Source: Dysgonomonas sp. Marseille-P4361
GTDB lineage: Bacteria > Bacteroidota > Bacteroidia > Bacteroidales > Dysgonomonadaceae
Reading direction: 5' to 3'
DNA: 64,000 nucleotides
Assembly: GCF_900343125.1 (NCBI RefSeq)
Contig: NZ_OPYL01000004.1
Span: 186,001-250,000, forward strand
The position numbers and the translations under genes were made by a program. The notes under the pieces are model-generated. The model was not told the DNA's origin and searched no databases. It saw nothing but the letters and a program-made list of their open reading frames with translations. Positions 37,565-44,971 of the stretch are shown in pieces; within the stretch, counting starts at the first letter, position 1, and every line of letters begins with the position of its first letter.

Positions 37565-37669
37565 GATAAAACAGGTTTAATGGTTTAACATCTAGTAATT
37601 TCCTTAAATATAGTCAGAATTACTAAAACACCCCTGCTTTTACCGGCTATTTTTTGTTAACGAAGCCTA

Positions 37670-38119
37670 TCAATTCTTTTCGTAGGTAGTAACAACAAAT
37701 ATTATCAGAGGCTCATCCCCTGTATTTATTATCGAATGATAATTATCATCGCCTTGTATAGAAGTCAGGTTACCTTTCTTCAGGTCAAACCTTCGAGTAA
37801 TATTTTCTAGCCCTACACGCTCCATATATTCGCCTTGCCCATGAACAATGACATAAAGCTCTTGCTCTTTCTTAGCTCCATGTTCGTGAAAACCAGCTTG
37901 ATCTCCTTTATTTAGCAATACCATATATGTTCCTATACGGTTATTTACCAGCTCTCCTTTTTCGAAGACAGACAGCATATACACAACTCCATTTCCACCA
38001 TACATAGGATCGCGCTTTTCGACATCAATCACTGTACGCTGAGGTTTACCAAAAGGGGTTAATGTGATATCAATATATTTAGACACTTCGTCTATTACTT
38101 GTTGTTTATCTTTTTCCAT
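37670..38119 (-). CDS. Cupin-domain protein
   Basis: A 149-residue cupin: the metal-binding HEHGAKKEQELYVIVHGQG motif sits near 78-96 and the second set is DDNYHSIINTGDEPLI near 125-140. Cupins of this size are often isomerases or dioxygenases, or sensors; nothing further can be read. It is joined by a 9-base gap to the upstream GNAT gene, as part of the his operon. Confidence 0.82.
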   Translation of the reverse strand: MEKDKQQVIDEVSKYIDITLTPFGKPQRTVIDVEKRDPMYGGNGVVYMLSVFEKGELVNNRIGTYMVLLNKGDQAGFHEHGAKKEQELYVIVHGQGEYMERVGLENITRRFDLKKGNLTSIQGDDNYHSIINTGDEPLIIFVVTTYEKN

Positions 38120-38128
38120 ATTTTATAT

Positions 38129-38569
38129 TTATTTACTCAAATGCTTCGCCATTTTATAGTGAGGAATTCCTACTTCTAGGAACGATTCTCCTATTACTTC
38201 ATAACCATACTTAAGATAAAAAGCCATAGCAACCTCTCTGGCATGCAATACAATTTGATCATATCCCTCTTTAGTCGCTACATATTCGGCAAAGGATAGC
38301 ATTGCCGTTCCAATCTCTTTTCTTTGCATTTCTTTGTCCACTGCCATCTGACGCAGTTTAACTACCCCGCTTTCTAACGGCTTGAGGATACAACATGCAA
38401 CTATTTCTCCTCCATTAGGCATAAAAGCTCCAAACAGAATATCTCCTTCATCATCTTTCAGTTCGTTTTCAGTAAAAGACAAACCTAAAGGCTCTCTCAG
38501 AATTTTAGATCTGAGATTAACCATCTGTTCATATTCGGGAGTATCGAGACTTATGATAATAAAGTCCAT
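38129..38569 (-). CDS. GNAT acetyltransferase, second of a tandem pair
   Basis: A 146-residue GNAT protein. VACCILKPLESGVVKLRQMAVDKEMQRKEIGTAML holds the acetyl-CoA-binding motif A (Q-R-K-E-I-G). The C-terminal YLKYGYEVIGESFLEVGIPHYKM is similar to ElaA/YjcF-type proteins. Highly similar to the upstream neighbour, so a tandem duplication. Start and upstream stop overlap as TAATG, which couples translation. Confidence 0.88.
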   Translation of the reverse strand: MDFIIISLDTPEYEQMVNLRSKILREPLGLSFTENELKDDEGDILFGAFMPNGGEIVACCILKPLESGVVKLRQMAVDKEMQRKEIGTAMLSFAEYVATKEGYDQIVLHAREVAMAFYLKYGYEVIGESFLEVGIPHYKMAKHLSK

Positions 38570-38997
38570 TATAAGTTTTTATTCATTAAGATATGAACAA
38601 TACCTGCTTCAACAAATTCTTCCCCATTGAAATGATATCCGTTTTCCAGATAGAATTCTTCTACCTTTCGCTGTGCATGAAGCGTCACTTCCTTAAAGCT
38701 ATTTTCTCTTGCAACATTTTCCGCAAAAGAGAGCAGTTGAGAGCCAATTCCCTGACGTTGATATTCCTCTGCTACTGCCATTTGTCTTAATCGTATTAAA
38801 CGATTATCAAGTTCTGTAAGAACACAACATGCAATCAACTCACCGTCTTTGTAACCGGCACAAAAGAGACTTTCTTCGTCTTGCTCAAAAGCATCGTCAA
38901 AGTAAGGAAGCCCAATCGGCTCTAACAGAATGGTATTTCGCAATTCTACCATTTCGATATATTCTACCGAATTATATTCTATCGTTCTGAATTCCAT
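38569..38997 (-). CDS. GNAT acetyltransferase, first of a tandem pair
   Basis: A 142-residue GNAT protein with RLRQMAVAEEYQRQGIGSQLLSF motif A and a LHAQRKVEEFYLENGYHFNGE end. It starts 3 bases after the hisD stop and overlaps the following paralogue by one base, so it is fully integrated into the his operon. Confidence 0.88.
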   Translation of the reverse strand: MEFRTIEYNSVEYIEMVELRNTILLEPIGLPYFDDAFEQDEESLFCAGYKDGELIACCVLTELDNRLIRLRQMAVAEEYQRQGIGSQLLSFAENVARENSFKEVTLHAQRKVEEFYLENGYHFNGEEFVEAGIVHILMNKNL

Positions 38998-39000
38998 AAG

Positions 39001-40275
39001 CTATTTAAGTCTTAAAGTGACTGCATTCTTGTGTGCAAAAAGTTCTTCGTTCTCTGCCATCACTTCAATGATCGGACCTAAGTTATTTATACCTTCTTTC
39101 GTAATCTCCTGAAATGTGATTTTTTTGATAAAGCTATCCAAATTGACGCCGCTATAAGCTTTAGCATAGCCACTGGTAGGCAAGGTATGATTTGTACCCG
39201 AAGCGTAATCTCCTGCACTTTCGGGCGTATAACTACCAAGAAAAACAGATCCTGCATTCACAATTTTCTCAGCAATATCCATATAATCTTCTGTTTCTAT
39301 TATCAAATGCTCAGGAGCATATTCATTTGTAATATCAATAATTTCCTGAAGATCCCTTAATAGTATCAGTTTACTATTCTCCAAAGCTTGCTCCGCAATC
39401 TCCCTTCGCGGAAGTTTGGCTAATTGTTGTTCAACTTCATGGAACACTCTGGATATAAATTCTTCGCTCGTAGTAGTCAAAATCACCTGACTATCTATTC
39501 CATGCTCAGCCTGAGACAATAAATCTGCTGCAACAAAACTAGCATCTGTCATTTCATCTGCAATAACTTGCACCTCGGATGGACCAGCAGGCATATCAAT
39601 GGCAACATCGCGAAGACTGACTAACTGCTTTGCTGCCATCACATATTGATTGCCCGGACCAAATATTTTATAGACTTGAGGTACTGTTTTTGTACCATAA
39701 GCCATAGCTCCGATAGCCTGCACTCCTCCTATCTTAAATATTTTATTTACACCTGCTTCTTTTGCAGCAAACAAAATAGCTGGATGAAGTTTCCCTTCTT
39801 TGTTGGGCGGAGAGCATAAAACGATTTCTTTGCAACCTGCTATTCTAGCCGGAACAGCAAGCATCAAGACTGTAGAGAAAAGTGGCGCTGTTCCCCCTGG
39901 AATATATAGACCCACTTTTTCTATCGCGACAGACTTTTGCCAACAAGTAACACCTTTTACTGTTTCTATTTTCTTTGTTTCGAATAACTGGCTACTATGG
40001 AATTTTTCGATATTTGCTTTTGCTATACGAATCGCATTTTTCAATTCATCTGAAACCAATTTATCAGCTTCATCTATTTCCGATTGAGATACTGCTAGGG
40101 AATTTAACTTCACTTTATCAAACATCTCTTCATATTCAAAAACAGCAGCATCCCCTCTTTCTCTTATTTCCGAAAGAATTTTTGAAACTGTATTATTTAA
40201 AGACGATGTATCAAATGACGGGCGAGACAAGATTTTTTTCCAGTCATTTCGCTCTGGATATTTTATAGTCTGCAT
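39001..40275 (-). CDS. hisD: Histidinol dehydrogenase
   Basis: A 424-residue enzyme for the last two oxidation steps to histidine. Markers are GLYIPGGTAPLFSTVLMLAVPA, the IFGPGNQYVMAAKQLV stretch, DMPAGPSEVQVIAD, DLLSQAEHGIDSQ, EHLIIETED and the Zn/active-site TNHTLPTSGYAKAYSG. Length normal. It lies 5 bases after the third GNAT gene and 3 bases before the tandem GNATs. Confidence 0.96.
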   Translation of the reverse strand: MQTIKYPERNDWKKILSRPSFDTSSLNNTVSKILSEIRERGDAAVFEYEEMFDKVKLNSLAVSQSEIDEADKLVSDELKNAIRIAKANIEKFHSSQLFETKKIETVKGVTCWQKSVAIEKVGLYIPGGTAPLFSTVLMLAVPARIAGCKEIVLCSPPNKEGKLHPAILFAAKEAGVNKIFKIGGVQAIGAMAYGTKTVPQVYKIFGPGNQYVMAAKQLVSLRDVAIDMPAGPSEVQVIADEMTDASFVAADLLSQAEHGIDSQVILTTTSEEFISRVFHEVEQQLAKLPRREIAEQALENSKLILLRDLQEIIDITNEYAPEHLIIETEDYMDIAEKIVNAGSVFLGSYTPESAGDYASGTNHTLPTSGYAKAYSGVNLDSFIKKITFQEITKEGINNLGPIIEVMAENEELFAHKNAVTLRLK

Positions 40276-40280
40276 ATATT

Positions 40281-40808
40281 TTATTTTTGAAATTCTCTTT
40301 TAAGTAAGCTATATACTGCAATATCGGTAAAGATTCCATCAACCAACAGCTCTCCGTCTCGCTCTATTCCTTCAAGTTGGAAACCCAATCGTTCTCGTAT
40401 ACGGCGACTTTTATGATTACCTACTGCTACTTTTATTTGTACTCTATTCACAGAGAGACCATTAAAGGCATATTCCAACAATTTAAAGACAGACTTAGAC
40501 ATAATACCCTTTCCCTGAGCATATTGAGAAAGCCAATAGCCAATTTCTGTTTTCTTATTGTCTTTATCAGTATCCTTAAACCCTATAAGACCGACAAATT
40601 GATCTTTGTAACAGATTGTAAATTGCAAATCTTCCGACTCTAATACATGTTTTACAAAGTTTCCTGTATCTTCTACCCCCCTCGTAGTATCCACAAATGG
40701 CAACCACTCGCGCATATACTCTCGTTCTTGATCCAAGGTATTGAATATCTTAAAGATATCATCCACAGACAGAGGATAAAGAACTACATCTTCTGAGACT
40801 TGTATCAT
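40281..40808 (-). CDS. RimJ/RimL-type GNAT acetyltransferase
   Basis: A 175-residue GNAT of the RimJ/RimL class (YPLSVDDIFKIFNTLDQERE, IGYWLSQYAQGKGIMSKSVFKLLEYAF, VGNHKSRRIRERLGFQLEGIERDGELL). These modify N-termini or small molecules. The start overlaps the hisG stop as ATGA, so the two are translationally coupled, and it is 5 bases from hisD. Its function inside the his operon is unknown. Confidence 0.9.
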   Translation of the reverse strand: MIQVSEDVVLYPLSVDDIFKIFNTLDQEREYMREWLPFVDTTRGVEDTGNFVKHVLESEDLQFTICYKDQFVGLIGFKDTDKDNKKTEIGYWLSQYAQGKGIMSKSVFKLLEYAFNGLSVNRVQIKVAVGNHKSRRIRERLGFQLEGIERDGELLVDGIFTDIAVYSLLKREFQK

Positions 40809-41659
40809 AATATCATTTTTTCGATAGGTAATACGATTATACCTTCTGCTCCTAAGGCTTTCAGGTTACTGATTACCTCCCAAAAACGCTTATCTTCTAC
40901 AACAGATTGTACTGAACACCAACCTTTTGTAGCCAACGGTGTTACAGTAGGACTACGCATACCCGGAAGGATATCTATAATTTCATCTATCTTATCCTCA
41001 GGAGCATTCAACAATACATACTTTTTGTTGACAGCTGTCTGAACAGCTTCTATCCTAAAAATCAGGTCATTTAATATTTCCTTTTTCTCCGCTGTCAGCT
41101 CTTTATTTGCTATCAACAAGGCCTCCGATTGCATAACAACTTCAACCTCTTTGAGGCGATTGCTAACCAGTGTACCTCCCGAACTTACAATATCGAATAT
41201 GGCATCAGACAATCCTATACCCGGGGCTATTTCTACCGAGCCAGAGATAATGTGTATATCCGATTTTACATTTTCTTTCTTCAAGAACGTCTTCAAAATA
41301 TGAGGATAAGAGGTTGCTATCTTTTTTCCTTCAAACCATTTTACCCCATCATAAGTTTCATCTTTAGGAATAGCCAAAGAAAGCCTGCATTTACTAAAAC
41401 CTAAACGCTTAATAACCTCCGCATCTTCGTTCTTCTCCACATACTCATTTTCTCCAACCACGCCTATATCTGCAACACCTGTTGCTACTGCTTGAGGAAT
41501 ATCGTCGTCACGCAAGAACAATATTTCAACAGGAAAGTCTTTTGCCGGAATCAGCAAAGTACGTTTAATATTATTCAGTTTAATACCTGCTTCATTCAGA
41601 AGCTCCATTGTTTCTTCGAATAGTCGTCCTTTCGATTGTACTGCAATTCTCAGTCTCAT
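40805..41659 (-). CDS. hisG: ATP phosphoribosyltransferase, long form
   Basis: From the ATG at 41659 the protein has 284 residues. RLRIAVQSKGRLFEETMELL is the normal start, a longer frame to 41740 adds sequence that belongs to the leader. Motifs: VATGVADIGVVGENEYVEK, SGSVEIAPGIGLSDAIFDIVSSGGTL, and a C-terminal HisG_C-like region (LPGMRSPTVTPLA) that senses histidine in the long form. First structural gene of the his operon; its transcription is gated by the attenuator at 41689-41728. Confidence 0.95.
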   Translation of the reverse strand: MRLRIAVQSKGRLFEETMELLNEAGIKLNNIKRTLLIPAKDFPVEILFLRDDDIPQAVATGVADIGVVGENEYVEKNEDAEVIKRLGFSKCRLSLAIPKDETYDGVKWFEGKKIATSYPHILKTFLKKENVKSDIHIISGSVEIAPGIGLSDAIFDIVSSGGTLVSNRLKEVEVVMQSEALLIANKELTAEKKEILNDLIFRIEAVQTAVNKKYVLLNAPEDKIDEIIDILPGMRSPTVTPLATKGWCSVQSVVEDKRFWEVISNLKALGAEGIIVLPIEKMIL

Positions 41660-41688
41660 ATTGTATTTTGTTTTATTGTGATTCGGAT

Positions 41689-41728
41689 AAAAAAATAAGA
41701 GCCTACCACTATCAGGTAAGCTCTTATT
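41689..41728 (-). terminator. Attenuator terminator of the his operon
   Basis: On the minus strand AATAAGAGCTTACC (41728-41715) pairs with GGTAGGCTCTTATT (41707-41694), 14 pairs, one wobble, 7-base loop, with a T-run continuing to 41689. It lies between the leader peptide stop and hisG, 30 bases before the start. Confidence 0.93.
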
Positions 41729-41758
41729 ATATTTTTGCAAACATCACATCAATATAGG

Positions 41759-41812
41759 TTACTTACCAGTGGAAAGTAAAAAATGATGATGATGATGCAT
41801 TTTATTGTTCAT
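41759..41812 (-). CDS. his operon leader peptide
   Basis: A 17-codon reading frame, MNNKMHHHHHFLLSTGK, with five successive CAT histidine codons at 41797-41783 (minus). It is followed by TAA at 41761-41759 and then the attenuator. A consensus promoter lies 20-50 bases upstream. The peptide is too short for usual gene callers. An in-frame ATG at 41800 directly before the His run could also start it. Function: ribosome stalling at His codons when charged tRNA-His is low. Confidence 0.9.
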   Translation of the reverse strand: MNNKMHHHHHFLLSTGK

Positions 41813-41832
41813 AATTATGGCTTTAACGAAAG

Positions 41833-41862
41833 CAAAAATATACATTTTTTAGAAGAAACAAA
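41833..41862 (-). promoter_or_regulatory. Promoter of the his operon
   Basis: Minus-strand TTTG (CAAA on plus at 41859-41862), an 18-base spacer and TATTTTTG (plus 41833-41840). Both elements fit the Bacteroidetes consensus. The predicted start is near 41826, about 14 bases before the leader peptide. Confidence 0.7.
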
Positions 41863-41905
41863 ACTTTTTGTTAGCTTTTTTACATCAAAATTGCAAGATA
41901 GACTC

Positions 41906-42379
41906 TTATTTTTCTCTATCTCTCTTACGCTCTTTGTGTCGCTTCAGCATTTCTTCTTTAAATTTCAGATCTGCAGCTCTGTATTTTTCTACTTTTTCGG
42001 CAGAAAGAACTTTTCCGAATTTTTTGAAGTATTCTATTTCCAGTTCAGCTTCTTTTTTATTTGCTTCCAGATTGACTGCCGTTATCTTTTTATAGTCAGC
42101 ATCAGTCTTATTATCCTTCTGTCTCAACTCACGTGTTTCTCTACGCGCTTCTCTATTAATTTGGAATTTCTTATCTGTATACTCCGCTTCGAGAGGTAAA
42201 AATGCCTTAGCCTCCTCTTCGCTCAGACTCATTTCTTTTGTAAGAAAGTTCATCTTTTCCTTTTTGAAAGCTTCCACATCAAACCCTTTACCTTTATTAG
42301 GCTTACCTGGGCCACCCTGTGCGCACACACACAATGAAGCAAATAGAGTCAACAAGAGTAAAATATTTTTTAATTTCAT
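41906..42379 (-). CDS. Spy/CpxP-like small secreted protein
   Basis: From the ATG at 42379 (MKLKNILLLL) a 157-residue protein with signal peptide up to FASLCVCAQ, followed by a basic, mostly helical protein (RREARRETRELRQ-type, KRHKERKRDREK end). LTKEMSLSEEEAKAFLPLEAEY resembles the LTxxQ-like helices of Spy/CpxP periplasmic chaperones. Last gene of the sigma-factor operon, so an ECF-controlled envelope stress effector is plausible but not shown. The longer frame starts at 42388. Confidence 0.65.
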   Translation of the reverse strand: MKLKNILLLLTLFASLCVCAQGGPGKPNKGKGFDVEAFKKEKMNFLTKEMSLSEEEAKAFLPLEAEYTDKKFQINREARRETRELRQKDNKTDADYKKITAVNLEANKKEAELEIEYFKKFGKVLSAEKVEKYRAADLKFKEEMLKRHKERKRDREK

Positions 42380-42400
42380 CGATAACAAAATCTATACTTT

Positions 42401-42742
42401 TTAATTACTAAACATTATTTCTTTGTAGTAAGCATCTGACACTTCATCTTCGAGAAATAAGAAATAATCTTCTTCTACCGAATTTGAAGCAATCCCGGAA
42501 GACAAATATATATTCGTTTGTCCGGTGGTACCAGTTCCTTGCCTAAACACTCCTGTCATAAAAAGAACACCAAAAAGAGCTGCAGCTACAGCTGTCCAAG
42601 GGAAAACTTTTTTCCACATAGGTATCACTTTCTTTTGCGTTTCTTTAGCCGGAAGTTTAGTCATAATTTCCGCATTAAAATTCTCGAAGTAATTTTCCGG
42701 AACTTTAAACGGATTGCTGTTTTTATCAAATTTTTCCAACAT
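42401..42742 (-). CDS. Anti-sigma-like single-span membrane protein
   Basis: A 113-residue protein: a cytoplasmic N-terminus (FDKNSNPFKVPENYFENF), a transmembrane segment at about 47-66 (FPWTAVAAALFGVLFMTGVF) and a short acidic periplasmic end. It follows the ECF sigma gene by 56 bases and precedes the Spy-like gene by 12, the place where an anti-sigma factor usually sits. No zinc-binding anti-sigma motif is visible, so the role is inferred from context. Confidence 0.6.
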   Translation of the reverse strand: MLEKFDKNSNPFKVPENYFENFNAEIMTKLPAKETQKKVIPMWKKVFPWTAVAAALFGVLFMTGVFRQGTGTTGQTNIYLSSGIASNSVEEDYFLFLEDEVSDAYYKEIMFSN

Positions 42743-42798
42743 AACTATCTTTCTTTATTGGACTATCTATATTATAGACTACTTAAACGTAAAAAGGT

Positions 42799-43350
42799 TT
42801 AATGCTCTTTCGATAAAAATTCTTCTATTTTTTTCACTGCATGATGATAAGATGCTTTTAATGCCCCAACCGAAGTCTCAAGCACCTCCGACATATCTTC
42901 ATATTTCATATCATCAAAATACCTCATATTAAAAACAATACGCTGTTTTTCGGGCAGTGTAAGAATCGCTTTTTGCAATTGCAACTGAGCCTCATCCCCG
43001 TCAAAATATTCATCTCCTTCGAGACGCGAAAGAAGGAAAGAATCAGCATCATCCATAGACACATTATTCTGACTTCTTTGCTTATTCAAAAAGGTAATAG
43101 ATTCGTTGACTGCAATACGGTACAACCATGTTGACAGCTTCGAATCTCCTCTAAAATTATCTATACTTGACCAAACTTTAATCAACGTATTTTGTAAAAC
43201 GTCGTTGGCATCATCATGGCTCAACACAATCTTTCGTATTTGCCAATAAAGAGATTCACTAAACATTTTCACCAAATCGGAAAAGGCGGCCTGCTGTGTT
43301 GCCGGATCATGAAGCCTTTCTATTAAATCCTGCTCTGTATCTTGTAACAT
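42799..43350 (-). CDS. ECF-type RNA polymerase sigma factor
   Basis: A 183-residue sigma-70 family member with region 2 (DDANDVLQNTLIKVWSSIDNFRGDSKLSTWLYRIAVNESITFLN) and region 4 (LPEKQRIVFNMRYFDDMKYEDMSEVLETSVGALKASYHHAVKKI). It lacks regions 1 and 3. It sits between the TPR gene and the anti-sigma-like gene on one transcript. Confidence 0.95.
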   Translation of the reverse strand: MLQDTEQDLIERLHDPATQQAAFSDLVKMFSESLYWQIRKIVLSHDDANDVLQNTLIKVWSSIDNFRGDSKLSTWLYRIAVNESITFLNKQRSQNNVSMDDADSFLLSRLEGDEYFDGDEAQLQLQKAILTLPEKQRIVFNMRYFDDMKYEDMSEVLETSVGALKASYHHAVKKIEEFLSKEH

Positions 43351-43374
43351 TTACTTTCTCTATTCTAGGACAGA

Positions 43375-44430
43375 TTATTCTCCTTCTGATTCTATATCTG
43401 TATCATCTCCAAAATAAGCGTCCTCTTCCATATCACTTGAGACTCCCTGCCCATGTTCAAACCACTCAATAAAATTATCAACTTGAGTCTTATTATTCTC
43501 CCACCATTCGAGAGATTCCGGATAATATGCAACACTCACATACCGACAATAGGTTTCGAAGTGCCCCGATCCTAATATCTCTTCATAAGTAGGGACAAAG
43601 AAGAACCATAGCAAACCTGTTTGAGATTCATTTTGTAGCTGTCCTACATTAAAAAATATCAATTTTGACGCTTCTACAAAATAGTTATATTGAGAAACAT
43701 TATCCGTAGCTCCGGTCTTTTTTTCTTGAAGCTGATCATATATTTTCTTACGATCAATATCGTTTTCTAAACCCAATTTATCACTTCCAACTTCCAACTT
43801 AGCAGTGATTATATCATACATTTCACCAAAAGCATCACGCGAGCGCTCTGTATTAGGCTCTAAAAGTAAGAAAAAATGGAAAGAGTAGAAACTCTGTACC
43901 CATTGCCCCAAATCATTTAAAGCATATGCATACAACAGAAAAGAACTTGCATGGGTTGCATCTATTTCTATTGCTTTTTGAAGATGATGAACTGCCATCT
44001 GGCTATCTTTTTTATTAAAATAACTGAGCCCTAAATTGAAGTGAAGCAGGTATTCATCTCCGCATTTCACCAATGCTTCTTTAAGTAAACTTATCCCTTC
44101 ATCTATTTTGTCCTGTTTTGCCAAAGCTGTCCCCTTAACAATATAAGCATCCATCAGCAATGGCTTAAAATTGGCTGTAATAACCTTTGTACTATGCTCA
44201 ATTGCTTTTTTGTAATCTTTCAGATGTAGATAAGACAAAGACATCTCATAGACAGCCGACATAGAACTAGGATTAACCTTCAGCGCATTTTCGTAACAAG
44301 TGATAGCTTCTTTATATTTCCCTTTATCATGTAAAGCAACACCCTGCCTGATCAATTTATCAGAAGAAGGTTGTGCATACAGAGATAATGTTGATATAAA
44401 TAAAAGAAATATGATCGTTATATTTTTCAT
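43375..44430 (-). CDS. TPR-repeat secreted protein
   Basis: A 351-residue protein with signal peptide MKNITIIFLLFISTLSLYAQ. TPR repeats cover about 25-185 (DKGKYKEAITCYENALKVNPSS and similar). A C-terminal region of about 150 residues contains no known domain and ends in a very acidic tail. TPRs act as protein-protein platforms. It is the first gene of the sigma operon, with a -7 box just upstream, so it may sense or scaffold envelope stress; that is inference. Confidence 0.8.
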   Translation of the reverse strand: MKNITIIFLLFISTLSLYAQPSSDKLIRQGVALHDKGKYKEAITCYENALKVNPSSMSAVYEMSLSYLHLKDYKKAIEHSTKVITANFKPLLMDAYIVKGTALAKQDKIDEGISLLKEALVKCGDEYLLHFNLGLSYFNKKDSQMAVHHLQKAIEIDATHASSFLLYAYALNDLGQWVQSFYSFHFFLLLEPNTERSRDAFGEMYDIITAKLEVGSDKLGLENDIDRKKIYDQLQEKKTGATDNVSQYNYFVEASKLIFFNVGQLQNESQTGLLWFFFVPTYEEILGSGHFETYCRYVSVAYYPESLEWWENNKTQVDNFIEWFEHGQGVSSDMEEDAYFGDDTDIESEGE

Positions 44431-44451
44431 GCAATAATCTTTAGTAAACTA

Positions 44452-44459
44452 CAAAAGTA
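44452..44459 (-). promoter_or_regulatory. Candidate -7 element of the TPR-sigma operon
   Basis: Minus-strand TACTTTTG, about 22 bases before the TPR gene start at 44430. No clean -33 element. Confidence 0.45.
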
Positions 44460-44971
44460 AGAAAATACTCTTACATAATTTTATGGTTCTATTTTCTTAG
44501 ATATTTTTAAGGGGAAAAGGTTTAATACTCTAATTAGAATAATTTATCAAGAATCAAACAAAACCATGCTTATTCAACACAAGAACACAAAATACCTGCC
44601 AAAACAATACATAAAGACAAAAAAAACTTATTAAACTTATCTTTTTATCATATTTTTGCCTATTTTTGCATTTATACATTTCACATTGGGAAGCATATTA
44701 CTTTCAGAACGTATAGTTTAGCATTGATATTATTTCTTTATTGCTAATAAATATTATCTGTTAGACCAACATACCCAATACACAATGTAACGCACTAGTA
44801 ACAAACAGAGTAATCCGACTCAAAGAGATGGTATTATTCTTCACTAAACAACAATTTACAGTTTTTATAAAATTAAGAATAAGACACACGGTTTACTATC
44901 ATATTTTTTACAAAAAAATTAGTACATTGTAAACAAAAGAAACAATATAGATCAACTAAAATAAAATAGAG
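44460..44971. other. Gene-free divergent region before acnA
   Basis: About 510 bases without a supported gene. It carries two exact plus-strand TAnnTTTG boxes 10 bases apart (TATTTTTG at 44651-44658 and 44661-44668). These would give a leader of about 300 bases for acnA, or drive a small RNA. No strong hairpin or terminator was found. A 34-codon frame at 44830-44934 (M V L F F T K ...) is too weak to call. Confidence 0.5.

Noticed and set aside
41783-41797. Run of five CAT codons that looks like a polyhistidine tag from a vector
   Set aside because: It lies between a matching promoter and a terminator directly in front of hisG, with no vector sequence around it, so it is a natural leader peptide.
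41783-42199. 138-residue plus-strand frame opposite the leader and Spy-like gene
   Set aside because: Phe-rich, reads through the his promoter and leader, and is opposite a better supported gene.
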